Shown here in pieces: positions 1 to 7,048 of a stretch of 8,464 nucleotides of DNA. Each line of letters begins with the position of its first letter. Within the stretch, counting starts at the first letter, position 1. The stretch is from Bacillota bacterium (lineage in GTDB: Bacteria > Bacillota > Clostridia > Christensenellales > Aristaeellaceae), in the NCBI GenBank assembly GCA_019137115.1, contig JAGVSV010000092.1, forward strand, positions 1 to 8,464. Direction: 5' to 3'. The position numbers and the translations under genes were made by a program. The notes below the pieces were generated by a model that worked only from the letters and a program-made list of their open reading frames with translations, was not told the DNA's origin and made no database searches.

Positions 1-1
1 G

Positions 2-94
2 TATGTGCTGGAGACGGGCGATATCGTCAAACAGGGCAATGCCCAGGCGCTGCTCTCCGACGACGACGTGCGAAAAGCCTACCTGGGCACCTGA
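2..94 (+). CDS. livF: Branched-chain amino acid ABC transporter ATP-binding protein, C-terminal fragment (LivF type)
   Basis: Only the last 30 codons are in the window, read from base 2 to the TGA at 92-94; the start lies upstream. The visible tail begins YVLETGDIVKQGNAQALLSD and ends VRKAYLGT. This matches the typical end of LivF-family ATPases, where 'YVLETG.I...G' is followed by 'LL.D..VR.AYLG'. LivF is one of two cytoplasmic ATPases that power the LivHM permease for uptake of leucine, isoleucine and valine or related substrates. Walker motifs are outside the window, so the call rests on this tail alone; LivG or a urea-type UrtE ATPase has a similar ending and cannot be excluded. The gene is followed at once by an intrinsic terminator and converges on metK. 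Confidence 0.72.
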   Translation, partial: YVLETGDIVKQGNAQALLSDDDVRKAYLGT

Positions 95-109
95 AATAGA
101 AGCCTCCCG

Positions 110-133
110 AAGCTGTCAGCCGACAGCTTTTTT
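110..133 (+). terminator. Intrinsic terminator after the LivF-type gene, overlapping the 3' end of metK
   Basis: An 8-bp perfect stem (AAGCTGTC at 110-117, GACAGCTT at 122-129) closes a four-base loop (118-121) and runs into six T residues at 128-133. This is a textbook Rho-independent terminator for plus-strand transcription, 15 bases after the LivF-type stop codon. The last codons and TGA (116-118) of metK lie within the same bases on the other strand. Read on the minus strand the hairpin is followed by CGGGAGGC rather than a T run, so it should stop plus-strand transcripts much better than metK transcripts. Confidence 0.8.
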
Positions 134-1291
134 GATGCTGTCGACCAGATCGTCCTTCTCCCACGGCAGATCCAGATCGGGTCGGCCGAAGTGACCATAG
201 CTGGCGACCTGGCGGTACAGCGGGCGGCGGAGGTTCAGCTTGCGGATGATGCCGTCGGGGCTTAGGTCAAAGCAGGACGAAAGCGCCTGGGCAAGGGCGT
301 GATCCTCCACCTGGCCGGTGCCAAACGTGTCCACGTCGAAACTGACCGGCTGGGCGACGCCGATGGCATACGCCAGAGTCACCTGACAGCGCGCGGCCAA
401 CCCCGCCGACACCACATTGCGCGCCAGGTAGCGCGCGGCGTACGCTGCCGAGCGGTCGACCTTGGTGGGGTCCTTGCCGCTGAAGCATCCGCCGCCGTGC
501 GGCACAAACCCGCCGTAGGTGTCCACAATGATCTTGCGCCCGGTCAGCCCGCTGTCCCCTGCCGGCCCGCCGATGACAAAACGCCCGCTGGGGTTGACGA
601 AGTAGCGGGTCTCCGGGTGCAGCATATGTGCAGGCACGCTCTGCTTGATGACCAGCTCCATCATGGCGTCGCGGATTGTGGTTTGATCGACTTCTGCCGC
701 GTGCTGGGCGGATACGACCACCGCGTCCACGCTGACAGGCTTTCCGTCTACATACGATACGCTGACCTGTGATTTGCCGTCAGGGCGCATCCAGGGCAGC
801 GTGCCATCCTTGCGCAGTTCGCTCATCCGGCGGGTCATGCGGTGCGCCAGCGCGATGGGCATGGGCAGCAGCTCCGGGGTTTCGTTACAGGCATAGCCGA
901 ACATCATGCCCTGGTCACCGGCGCCGGTTTGCTGATCAACGCCCGCCTGCTCCCGCGTTTCCTGTGCATTGCTCACACCCTGGCTGATGTCGGCGGATTG
1001 CTCGTGCACGGCGGTCAGCACCGCGCATGAGTGCCCGTCAAACCCCATATCGGAGTGGTCATATCCTACGTCCAGGATGACCTGACGGGCGATGTCCGCA
1101 ATGGGCACATAGGTTTGGGTCGTAATCTCGCCCATCACCAGCACAAGACCAGTGGTGGCACAGGTCTCGCAGGCCACCCGCGCCATCGGGTCGTCTGCAA
1201 GGATGGCGTCCAGGATGGCGTCGGAGATCTGGTCGCACATCTTGTCCGGATGGCCTTCGGTTACGGATTCGGAGGCATACACACGTTTCAT
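116..1291 (-). CDS. metK: S-adenosylmethionine synthetase (methionine adenosyltransferase)
   Basis: MetK makes S-adenosylmethionine from methionine and ATP, releasing phosphate and pyrophosphate, in the cytoplasm; SAM is the main methyl donor. The 391-residue product has the usual family length. Visible signatures are the N-terminal ESVTEGHPDK with H14, D16 and K17 for ATP and metal binding, the hexapeptide GAGDQG at 123-128, and the glycine-rich GGGCFSGKDPTKVDRSAAY from residue 266. The usual alanine in 'GGGAFSGKD' is cysteine here. The start was set at MKRVYASES, codon 1289-1291. An AAGGGA sequence lies 9 bases upstream of it, while that same sequence abuts the upstream in-frame ATG at 1298-1300 too closely, and another ATG lies at 1322-1324. 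The gene is a single minus-strand unit controlled by a SAM-I riboswitch, so its product's own metabolite represses it. Confidence 0.97.
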   Translation of the reverse strand: MKRVYASESVTEGHPDKMCDQISDAILDAILADDPMARVACETCATTGLVLVMGEITTQTYVPIADIARQVILDVGYDHSDMGFDGHSCAVLTAVHEQSADISQGVSNAQETREQAGVDQQTGAGDQGMMFGYACNETPELLPMPIALAHRMTRRMSELRKDGTLPWMRPDGKSQVSVSYVDGKPVSVDAVVVSAQHAAEVDQTTIRDAMMELVIKQSVPAHMLHPETRYFVNPSGRFVIGGPAGDSGLTGRKIIVDTYGGFVPHGGGCFSGKDPTKVDRSAAYAARYLARNVVSAGLAARCQVTLAYAIGVAQPVSFDVDTFGTGQVEDHALAQALSSCFDLSPDGIIRKLNLRRPLYRQVASYGHFGRPDLDLPWEKDDLVDSIKKAVG

Positions 1292-1320
1292 TTCGTACAT
1301 TCCCTTCAACAAACATCCTT

Positions 1321-1352
1321 CCATCAGAAAGCGCTTATTCAGGATAAGCGCT
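1321..1352 (-). terminator. Riboswitch-controlled terminator hairpin in the metK leader
   Basis: On the minus strand a perfect 9-bp stem, AGCGCTTAT pairing with ATAAGCGCT, encloses the five-base loop CCTGA (hairpin at 1330-1352) and is followed by TTTCTGAT, an interrupted U tract. It lies between the S-box aptamer and the metK ribosome binding site. The 5' arm includes CTTATC (plus-strand bases 1343-1348). This is complementary to the 3' side of aptamer P1, GATAAG (plus-strand 1360-1365), with an 11-base loop, so terminator and antiterminator are mutually exclusive. The U tract is weak, so termination may be partial. Confidence 0.7.
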
Positions 1353-1359
1353 ACGTGAA

Positions 1360-1461
1360 CTTATCTCCCGGACGAACGTTGCCCGCCCGCTGGATTTGGC
1401 ACCTTGGCATCCGCTGGTTGCCGGGCATCACAGGGCCAGTCCCTCCGCCACTCTTGATAAG
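1360..1461 (-). ncRNA. SAM-I (S-box) riboswitch aptamer controlling metK
   Basis: Read on the minus strand the leader matches the S-box consensus throughout. P1 is CTTATC (from 1461 down to 1456) paired with GATAAG (1365 to 1360). The core contains AAGAG next to P1, GAGGGACTGGCCC (1445-1433), GCCCGGCAACCAGC (1426-1413) and GGTGCCAAATCC (1403-1392), followed by a GC-rich P4 region and the closing GAGATAAG. SAM-I aptamers bind S-adenosylmethionine and, when loaded, stabilise P1 so that the downstream terminator forms. The placement between the promoter and the metK start fits feedback control of SAM synthesis. I recognised it from conserved sequence blocks, not a covariance-model search. Confidence 0.95.
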
Positions 1462-1480
1462 GGGTATTCGGTCGGTCTGC

Positions 1481-1509
1481 ATCATAGCGCGGCAGGGTAT
1501 CGCTGTCAA
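1481..1509 (-). promoter_or_regulatory. Promoter for the metK leader (sigma-A type)
   Basis: On the minus strand a perfect -35 box TTGACA (plus-strand 1504-1509) is followed by 17 bases and then the -10 box TATGAT (1481-1486), one mismatch from TATAAT. Transcription should start near base 1474, about a dozen bases before the S-box P1 stem, which is the usual short lead for an S-box RNA. Confidence 0.85.
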
Positions 1510-1548
1510 GGTTGCGGCAAGGCTGTTTAGCGCCCCCGTTACTGTTGG

Positions 1549-1577
1549 TTGACAAACAAAAGTCCACTATCTATGAT
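1549..1577 (+). promoter_or_regulatory. Promoter for ppiB and probably the downstream operon (sigma-A type)
   Basis: A perfect -35 box TTGACA (1549-1554) and a -10 box TATGAT (1572-1577) are separated by exactly 17 bases. The predicted start near 1584 gives a short leader of about 24 bases. The strong ribosome binding site AAGGAGG (1594-1600) stands 7 bases before the ppiB ATG. This promoter is back to back with the metK promoter, with 39 bases between the two -35 boxes. No terminator is evident downstream through ispE, so it may drive the whole gene string. Confidence 0.85.
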
Positions 1578-1607
1578 GAAATCGCATCAATGCAAGGAGG
1601 CACACGC

Positions 1608-2132
1608 ATGAGCGAATCACAGGTTTTGACCTTTACCATGACCATGGAAGACGGCGGCATCATCAAGGGCGAGTTGTACCCGGACGTTGCGCCGCAGTCG
1701 GTCGCCAATTTCGCCGAGTTGGCGCGGAAAGGCTTCTATGACGGGTTGACCTTCCACCGCGTGATTCCCGGCTTCATGATCCAGGGCGGCTGTCCCACGG
1801 GCATCGGTACCGGCGGGCCCGGCTATTCCATCAAGGGCGAGTTTGCGCAAAACGGTCACCCCAACAGCATCAAGCATTCCCGCGGGGTGCTGAGCATGGC
1901 GCGCAGCATGCGGCCGGACTCGGCCGGTTCCCAGTTTTTCGTGATGGTGGCGGACGCCCCCCATCTGGATGGCGCATATGCGGCGTTTGGCCGCGTGACC
2001 GAAGGGATGGACGTGGCCGACCGCATCGTGGCTTCCCCGCGCGACCGCAGCGACAAGCCGAACACGCCGGTGCGCATCCGCACCATTGAAGTGAACGGCG
2101 ATCTGCCGGCCATCACGCTCAACAAATTGTAA
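1608..2132 (+). CDS. ppiB: Peptidyl-prolyl cis-trans isomerase, cyclophilin type
   Basis: A 174-residue single-domain cyclophilin that isomerises Xaa-Pro bonds and assists protein folding. The active-site strand FHRVIPGFMIQGG carries H50, R51, F56, M57 and Q59, equivalent to H54, R55, F60, M61 and Q63 of human cyclophilin A. SAGSQFF gives Q109 and F111. The tryptophan that binds cyclosporin in human cyclophilin A is H119 here, as in Bacillus-type PpiB, which suggests low cyclosporin affinity. There is no signal peptide or membrane segment, so it is cytoplasmic. The ATG at 1608 is chosen because AAGGAGG lies 7 bases upstream; the in-frame upstream ATG at 1512 would precede the promoter. zapA begins 12 bases after the stop codon. 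Confidence 0.94.
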   Translation: MSESQVLTFTMTMEDGGIIKGELYPDVAPQSVANFAELARKGFYDGLTFHRVIPGFMIQGGCPTGIGTGGPGYSIKGEFAQNGHPNSIKHSRGVLSMARSMRPDSAGSQFFVMVADAPHLDGAYAAFGRVTEGMDVADRIVASPRDRSDKPNTPVRIRTIEVNGDLPAITLNKL

Positions 2133-2144
2133 GCAGGGATCCCC

Positions 2145-2405
2145 ATGGAAAAGCAGTCCGCCACCTTAAGGATTGGCGTAAAAACCTATACGGTCTCCTC
2201 TGCCCGGGGGTTGGCGTATGTGCAGCGCGTGGCGAAATTGGTTTCCCTGCGCTCGGAGGAGATCGCTATGGCGGCACGCCTGCAAAGCCAGGAAGCCATC
2301 GCGGTCACGACACTGATATCCTTTGCCGAGGAACTGGTGCAGGCGCAGGATGAAAACCAGCGTCTGCGCATGCAGCTGGTTGATAAAAACGACCCCAACG
2401 TTTGA
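2145..2405 (+). CDS. zapA: Cell division protein ZapA
   Basis: An 86-residue protein with the ZapA architecture. The N-terminal beta segment (about residues 5-18, TLRIGVKTYTV) is followed by a helix containing YVQRVAKLV at 25-33, then a long C-terminal helix (about 42-80, with ISFAEELVQAQDENQRLRMQL) that looks like a coiled coil. ZapA binds FtsZ in the cytoplasm and bundles its filaments at the division ring. Its position upstream of mutS2 is typical of Bacillota, which supports the call for a small, poorly conserved protein. The ATG follows an AGCAGGGA sequence, a modest ribosome binding site. It is 12 bases after ppiB with no terminator between, so the two are probably cotranscribed. There is no GxG or other catalytic motif, as expected for a structural protein. 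Confidence 0.85.
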   Translation: MEKQSATLRIGVKTYTVSSARGLAYVQRVAKLVSLRSEEIAMAARLQSQEAIAVTTLISFAEELVQAQDENQRLRMQLVDKNDPNV

Positions 2406-2529
2406 GTTGCTTTCCCCCACGCGGAAGCACCTCTACGCTACGTACGCTGTTAGTCTTTGCTCGGACGGGAACAACGATGGGTGATGGTTTTGATCGGACC
2501 GCGACTCATACCAACCAAGGAAGGATTTC
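2406..2529 (+). other. 124-bp gap between zapA and mutS2
   Basis: There is no convincing gene, promoter or terminator here. An imperfect inverted repeat (TGCTTTCC at 2408-2415, GGAAGCA at 2423-2429) has no T run. An 18-codon reading frame opens with ATG at 2477 and ends with TGA at 2531-2533, overlapping the mutS2 start as ATGA; its own ribosome binding site is poor. The mutS2 site AAGGAAGGA lies at the right end (2518-2526). In Bacillus subtilis the same interval holds a CvpA-like gene and polX, which are absent here. Confidence 0.5.
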
Positions 2530-4881
2530 ATGAACAACAAAGCGCTGCGCCTGCTGGAATTCCCCAGGATCCGCGAGATCCTGTCCACCCATGCCACCAC
2601 GGACATCGGGCACGATTTGTGCCTGCAATTGCCTGTGTCCAGCGACCTTGCGCATGTGGCCCAGCTGCAGGCGGAGACGCAGGAAGCCATGGTGATCCTC
2701 ACCTACCGTGGCGACAGCCCGATGATCCCGTTCAGCGACGTGCGCGGCCCGCTGAACCTGGCACAAAAGGGCGCGACGCTGTCCATGCGGACGCTGCTGG
2801 ACATTGCTGATTGTTCCAGGGCCGCGGCTGCGGCAAAGCGCGCCTTGGTCACCGACAGGGAAAACACGCCCATCCTGCGCGGCATAGCGGCCCGCCTGGA
2901 GCCGCACACCGATCTTTCGCGCGCCATCACCGACGCGATTATCTCCGAGGAGGAGATGGCAGACAACGCCAGCCCGGAGCTTTCCGATATCCGAAGGCAC
3001 ATCCGGCAGTGCAACGACCGGGTCAAGGAGAAACTGCAGAGCATCATCCACAGCGGCGGCAGCGGCAAATACCTACAGGATGCCATCGTCACGGTAAGGA
3101 ACGGCCGGTATGTGATCCCGGTGCGCCAGGAGTACCGGCAGTTTATCCCCGGGCTGGTGCACGACCAGTCCGCCAGCGGCGCCACCCTGTTTGTGGAGCC
3201 GCTGTCCGTGGTGGAAGCCGGCAACGACCTGAAGCAGTGGCAATCCAAGGAGCACCAGGAAATCGAGCGCATCCTGCTGATGCTGTCCGGCGATGTCGCC
3301 GAAGCGGCGGACGATCTGGCGGAAAACATCGAAAACCTGGCCAAGCTGGACGTCGCCTTTGCCAAAGGGGCGATGGCGCGCTGGATGAACGCGATAGAGC
3401 CCAAGTTGAACGCCGAAGGCCGCATCCGCTTTGTGCGTGTGCGACACCCGCTGCTGGATCCTGAAACGGTGGTGCCCTGTGACCTCTGGATGGGCGAGGA
3501 TTTCACCACGCTGGTGATCACCGGGCCCAACACCGGCGGCAAAACCGTAACGCTCAAAACTGTTGGCCTGATTACCTTGATGGCGCAGGCGGGCTTGCAT
3601 GTGCCGGGCAACCTGGGCACCGAGATCGCCGTCTTTGACGAGGTATATGCCGACATCGGCGATGAGCAGAGCATAGAACAGTCCTTGTCGACCTTCTCCT
3701 CCCACATGACCAACATCGTGGAAATCCTTGCCAATGTGGAGCGCAATGACCTCGTGCTGTTTGACGAATTGGGCGCGGGCACCGACCCTACGGAGGGCGC
3801 GGCGCTTGGGCAAGCGATCCTTGAGCGTCTCCTCAAACACGGCATCCGGACGGTGGCGACCACCCATTACAGCGAGCTGAAAGCCTTTGCGCTCTCCCGA
3901 AAGGGTGTGGAGAACGCCAGCGTGGAGTTTGATGTGGCCACCCTCCGGCCCACCTACCGCCTTTCCATCGGGGTGCCCGGCAAATCAAACGCCTTTGAAA
4001 TCTCGCGCAGGCTGGGATTGCCCAGCGCGCTGATTGATGCGGCCAAGGAATTGTTGAGCCAGTCGACCATCCTGTTTGAGGATGTGCTGACCAACGCGGA
4101 ATACCATCGGCAGGTGGCCGAAAAGGAACGCCAGATTGCCGAGGAAGCGCGCGCGGAAACCGTGCGCCTGCGCAACGAAGCCGAAGCACTGTACCGCAAC
4201 ATTGCGCAGGGCAAGGAAAGTGCCATGCGTAAGGCCAAGGAAGACGCCCGCAAGGTGCTGGACAAGGCGCGCCGCGAAAGCGCGGCCATCATCGAGGAAT
4301 TGCGCGCGGTCAAAAAATCGGGGCAGTTGAGCGCCGAGGCGCAGGACCTGACACGCCGGCTGCGCGTGCTGGATGACAGCCTCGCACTGCCCGCGGACGA
4401 TGAGGGGCTGCGCTTGCACACCCCGCCCAAGGACCTAAACGTGGGTGACAGCGTCCAGATTATGGACACAGGCACCGTCGCCCAGGTTGTGGCCGTGCCC
4501 GATGCCAAGGGTGAGGTGCAGGTGCAGGCGGGCATCATCAAAATGAAGGTGCATCTGTCCAAACTGAAACTGGTGGAGCAAGAAGCCAAAAAGAAGAGAA
4601 CGACCGTCCGCACACAAACCGGCGCGGCTGAGCGCACTGTCCCGTTGGAATGCGACGTGCGCGGCATGGCGCTGGATGAAGCGCTGGCGGAAAGTGAACG
4701 GTACCTTGATATGGCTGTGATGGCCGGGCTGCACGAGGTGGCCATCATCCACGGCAAGGGCACAGGCACCCTGCGCGGCGGCATCCAGCAGCACTTCAAA
4801 AAGCACCCGCATGTCAAAAGCCTGCGTCTGGGGCAGTTTGGCGAGGGCGAGAGCGGCGTTTCGATCGTGACGCTCAAGTAA
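2530..4881 (+). CDS. mutS2: MutS2 ATPase with C-terminal Smr nuclease domain
   Basis: A 783-residue protein, close to the length of Bacillus subtilis MutS2. MutS2 lacks the mismatch-recognition domain of MutS. It is known as an anti-recombination factor and, in B. subtilis, as a factor that rescues collided ribosomes. The N-terminal part (about 1-310) is the helical core/lever/clamp. The ABC-type ATPase follows, with Walker A GPNTGGKT at 332-339, Walker B LVLFDE at 408-413 (D412, E413), the signature region GAGTDPTEG just after, and the THYSELK switch. A charged helical stretch rich in E, K, R and A (about 510-610) is probably coiled coil. The Smr domain occupies about 703-783, with CDVRG at 708-712 in place of the common LDLRG and HGKGTGTLR from H741. 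The start has an AAGGAAGGA site 3 bases away. The response regulator begins 10 bases after the stop. Confidence 0.96.
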   Translation: MNNKALRLLEFPRIREILSTHATTDIGHDLCLQLPVSSDLAHVAQLQAETQEAMVILTYRGDSPMIPFSDVRGPLNLAQKGATLSMRTLLDIADCSRAAAAAKRALVTDRENTPILRGIAARLEPHTDLSRAITDAIISEEEMADNASPELSDIRRHIRQCNDRVKEKLQSIIHSGGSGKYLQDAIVTVRNGRYVIPVRQEYRQFIPGLVHDQSASGATLFVEPLSVVEAGNDLKQWQSKEHQEIERILLMLSGDVAEAADDLAENIENLAKLDVAFAKGAMARWMNAIEPKLNAEGRIRFVRVRHPLLDPETVVPCDLWMGEDFTTLVITGPNTGGKTVTLKTVGLITLMAQAGLHVPGNLGTEIAVFDEVYADIGDEQSIEQSLSTFSSHMTNIVEILANVERNDLVLFDELGAGTDPTEGAALGQAILERLLKHGIRTVATTHYSELKAFALSRKGVENASVEFDVATLRPTYRLSIGVPGKSNAFEISRRLGLPSALIDAAKELLSQSTILFEDVLTNAEYHRQVAEKERQIAEEARAETVRLRNEAEALYRNIAQGKESAMRKAKEDARKVLDKARRESAAIIEELRAVKKSGQLSAEAQDLTRRLRVLDDSLALPADDEGLRLHTPPKDLNVGDSVQIMDTGTVAQVVAVPDAKGEVQVQAGIIKMKVHLSKLKLVEQEAKKKRTTVRTQTGAAERTVPLECDVRGMALDEALAESERYLDMAVMAGLHEVAIIHGKGTGTLRGGIQQHFKKHPHVKSLRLGQFGEGESGVSIVTLK

Positions 4882-4891
4882 GGTGGCGAAT

Positions 4892-5581
4892 ATGGAGAAC
4901 AAAATGACCATCATGGTGGTGGATGACGACCGGCACATCGGCGAGTTGATCCGGCTGTACCTGGAAAAGGAAGGCTATCAGGTGCTGACGTGCCAGCGTG
5001 GGGACGAGGCGCTGGCGGCGTTCCGCACCAATCCCCCGTCGCTGGTGTTGCTGGACATCATGCTGCCCGGTATGGACGGGTGGCAGGTGTGCCGCGCAAT
5101 CCGGCAGATCAGCCGCATCCCCATCATCATGATTTCCGCCAAGGACGAAACATTCGACAAGGTGCTGGGGCTGGAGCTGGGCGCGGATGACTATGTCACC
5201 AAACCGTTTGATCCCAAGGAGCTGACCGCGCGGGTCAAAGCGGTGCTGCGCCGCGCCGCCGGCAACGTGGATAACGAGAAAGCTATCTCCTTCCCCGGGC
5301 TGATGATCAACCTGGACAACTACGAAATCCTGTATGAAGGCCGCAAGGTGGAAATGCCCCCTAAGGAACTGGAGCTGCTGTTCTTCCTGGCATCACACGC
5401 CAACAAGGTGTTCACCCGGGAGCAGCTGCTGGAAAAAGTGTGGGGCTTTGATTATTTCGGCGACAGCCGCACGGTGGACGTGCACGTCAAACGCATCCGC
5501 GAAAAACTGCCGGGATGCGATCAGTACGGCTGGCAAATCAAAACGGTGTGGAGCGTAGGCTACAAGTTTGAGGTGCAATAA
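4892..5581 (+). CDS. DNA-binding response regulator, OmpR/PhoB family
   Basis: A 229-residue cytoplasmic regulator. The receiver domain (about 6-122) shows the acidic triad D11-D12-D13, phospho-acceptor D55 in LLDIMLPGMDGW, S82 and K104 in TKPF. The C-terminal winged helix (about 133-229) includes PPKELELLFFLASHANKVFT, a recognition-helix region around REQLLEKVWG, and SRTVDVHVKRIREKL, ending WSVGYKFEV, all standard for PhoB-like DNA binding. The ATG at 4892 is chosen because AAGGTG, overlapping the mutS2 stop codon, sits 6 bases upstream. GTG at 4883 and ATG at 4904 are in-frame alternatives. The kinase starts 3 bases after its stop, so the two form a cognate pair. The target genes and signal cannot be read from sequence; PhoP, ResD or WalR cannot be told apart by eye. 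Confidence 0.95.
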   Translation: MENKMTIMVVDDDRHIGELIRLYLEKEGYQVLTCQRGDEALAAFRTNPPSLVLLDIMLPGMDGWQVCRAIRQISRIPIIMISAKDETFDKVLGLELGADDYVTKPFDPKELTARVKAVLRRAAGNVDNEKAISFPGLMINLDNYEILYEGRKVEMPPKELELLFFLASHANKVFTREQLLEKVWGFDYFGDSRTVDVHVKRIREKLPGCDQYGWQIKTVWSVGYKFEVQ

Positions 5582-5584
5582 CTG

Positions 5585-7048
5585 ATGCTGCGCAGCACAT
5601 TTTCCCGGCTCATGGCGGTGTTCATCATCGTGATCCTGCTGTGCGTCGGTATGCTGTTCGGCGTTTTTTATGTCACCGCGCGCGACGCGCAGATCGATAA
5701 CAAGGTCGAGGCGCTCAAGCGCCAGGCCTATGACATTGGCTATCTGTCCGGCAGCACCCAGGCGCAGCGCCTGACGTTTTCGCTGTCCAGCAGCACCTAT
5801 CCCCTGCGGGAGTTGCTGGCGCGCAAGCTGCAGGATGTGAAGGACAACTATTCTGCGTACTGCATGCTGGTGGACAGCAGCGGGGAAACAGTGGCCTACT
5901 TCCTGTCGCTACTGAAGGAGCATCAGGAGCTGGCAACCACGTTTGACCCCGAGAGCCTGGTCAGCACCCTGCAAACCGTGTTGACCGGCCAGGAGGTCGT
6001 GGTGCGCACCCAAAGCCGCGCGGGGCCCATGTTCACGGTCGCTGTGCCGTGGTATGTGGGCGGCAGGGTGGCGGGCGCCGTGTATATCCAGACCGCCGCG
6101 CAGACGATCCAGGCATCCTATGCGGGCATTGTCGCCCGATCGGCCGCAGCCGCACTGGCGGCGCTGAGCATTGCGGCGATCATCGTATACTTCTTCGCCC
6201 GCCGTTTTGTCCGGCCCCTTTCGCAGATGGCGACAGCCGTCGGCAGGCTACCCTTTGGTGATTTTGGCCAGAGCGTGGAGGTAACCGGCACCGCGGAAAT
6301 GCGCGAGCTGGCGACCGCGTTTAACACCATGGCAGTCAAACTGCGGGATACCGAGCAGGTGCGGCGCGATTTCATCGCCAATGTATCCCATGAGCTTCGC
6401 TCCCCCATGACCAGCATCAGCGGATTTTTGAAAGGCATTCTGGATGGCACGATTGAAGCCAAGGATCAGCAGCATTATCTGGGGATCGTGGTACACGAAA
6501 CCGACCGGCTGATGAAGCTGGTATCGGAGCTTCTGAACCTGTCGCGCCTGGAAAGCCAGGATACTGCGCCGGTGTTGCGCGTGTTTAACATCAACGAGCT
6601 AATCCGCGTGGTGATGATCACCAAGCTCCCCGAAATGGAGGCCAAAGGACTGGAGCTCGCGTTCGCGTTTGCCCAGGAGGAGTGTCATGTCTTGGCCGAC
6701 CGCGATCAGATCGAGCAAGTGCTGATCAATCTGGCCGACAACGCCATCAAATTCACACCGGCCGGCGGCACCATCACGCTGTCAACGCTGCGCACGGACG
6801 AGCACGTGTTTGTGCGGGTCCGCGACACCGGCGCCGGTATCCACAGCGAGGATTTGCCCCACATTTTTGACCGCTTTTACAAGGCGGACAAAGCGCATAT
6901 ATCCGGGCAGGGCACCGGGCTGGGGCTGGCGATCAGCAAAATGATCCTGGACCGGCATCATCAGGATTTGCGTGCCATACCGCAGGATACCGGCGCGCTG
7001 TTTGAGTTCACGCTGGCCACTGCCGAAGCAAAACCCCATGCAGAGTAA
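5585..7048 (+). CDS. Membrane sensor histidine kinase, partner of the upstream regulator
   Basis: A 487-residue kinase with the usual PhoR/WalK-like order. TM1 lies at about 9-31 and an extracytoplasmic sensor of about 150 residues at 32-181. The sensor ends in a PAS/Cache-like strand pattern, FTVAVPWY...GRVAGAVYIQT. TM2 at about 182-204 leads into HAMP (about 205-258). The HisKA domain has VSHELRSP with phospho-acceptor H269, and HATPase_c has N382-N386 (NLADN), DTGAGI at 414-419 and GQGTGLGLAI from 441. The segment after the G2 box reads DRHHQDLRAIPQD instead of the usual HGG...S..G.GS pattern, a mild departure. The ATG at 5585 has GAGGTG 8 bases upstream inside the regulator gene. Its last 11 bases overlap the ispE start, which suggests translational coupling. 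The ligand is unknown. Confidence 0.95.
   Translation: MLRSTFSRLMAVFIIVILLCVGMLFGVFYVTARDAQIDNKVEALKRQAYDIGYLSGSTQAQRLTFSLSSSTYPLRELLARKLQDVKDNYSAYCMLVDSSGETVAYFLSLLKEHQELATTFDPESLVSTLQTVLTGQEVVVRTQSRAGPMFTVAVPWYVGGRVAGAVYIQTAAQTIQASYAGIVARSAAAALAALSIAAIIVYFFARRFVRPLSQMATAVGRLPFGDFGQSVEVTGTAEMRELATAFNTMAVKLRDTEQVRRDFIANVSHELRSPMTSISGFLKGILDGTIEAKDQQHYLGIVVHETDRLMKLVSELLNLSRLESQDTAPVLRVFNINELIRVVMITKLPEMEAKGLELAFAFAQEECHVLADRDQIEQVLINLADNAIKFTPAGGTITLSTLRTDEHVFVRVRDTGAGIHSEDLPHIFDRFYKADKAHISGQGTGLGLAISKMILDRHHQDLRAIPQDTGALFEFTLATAEAKPHAE

Noticed and set aside
299..772. Plus-strand open frame opposite metK
   Set aside because: It has no recognisable family and lies entirely within the confident metK gene on the other strand.
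1292..1324. Upstream in-frame ATG codons for metK (1298-1300 and 1322-1324)
   Set aside because: The added residues do not match the family N terminus, and the AAGGGA site is correctly spaced only for the start at 1289-1291.
2408..2429. Possible terminator hairpin after zapA
   Set aside because: The stem has a bulge and no T run follows, so transcription into mutS2 is more likely.
2480..2503. GGGTGATGG...GGACCGCG, reminiscent of a T-box core
   Set aside because: The conserved T-box order (specifier loop, AGGGTGGNACCGCG, antiterminator, terminator) is not present, and mutS2 is not an amino-acid-related gene.
2457..2529. Internal promoter for mutS2 (TTGCTC with GGTGAT 17 bases on)
   Set aside because: Too few consensus matches in both boxes to support it.
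2703..3863. Long minus-strand open frame (386 codons) antisense to mutS2
   Set aside because: It is the mirror of a G+C-rich, highly conserved mutS2 frame. Its translation is serine/arginine-rich with no domain, and it has no ribosome site.
3954..4877. Minus-strand open frame of 307 codons antisense to the mutS2 3' half
   Set aside because: Low-complexity serine/arginine translation typical of shadows in G+C-rich DNA, lying opposite the Smr and coiled-coil coding sequence.
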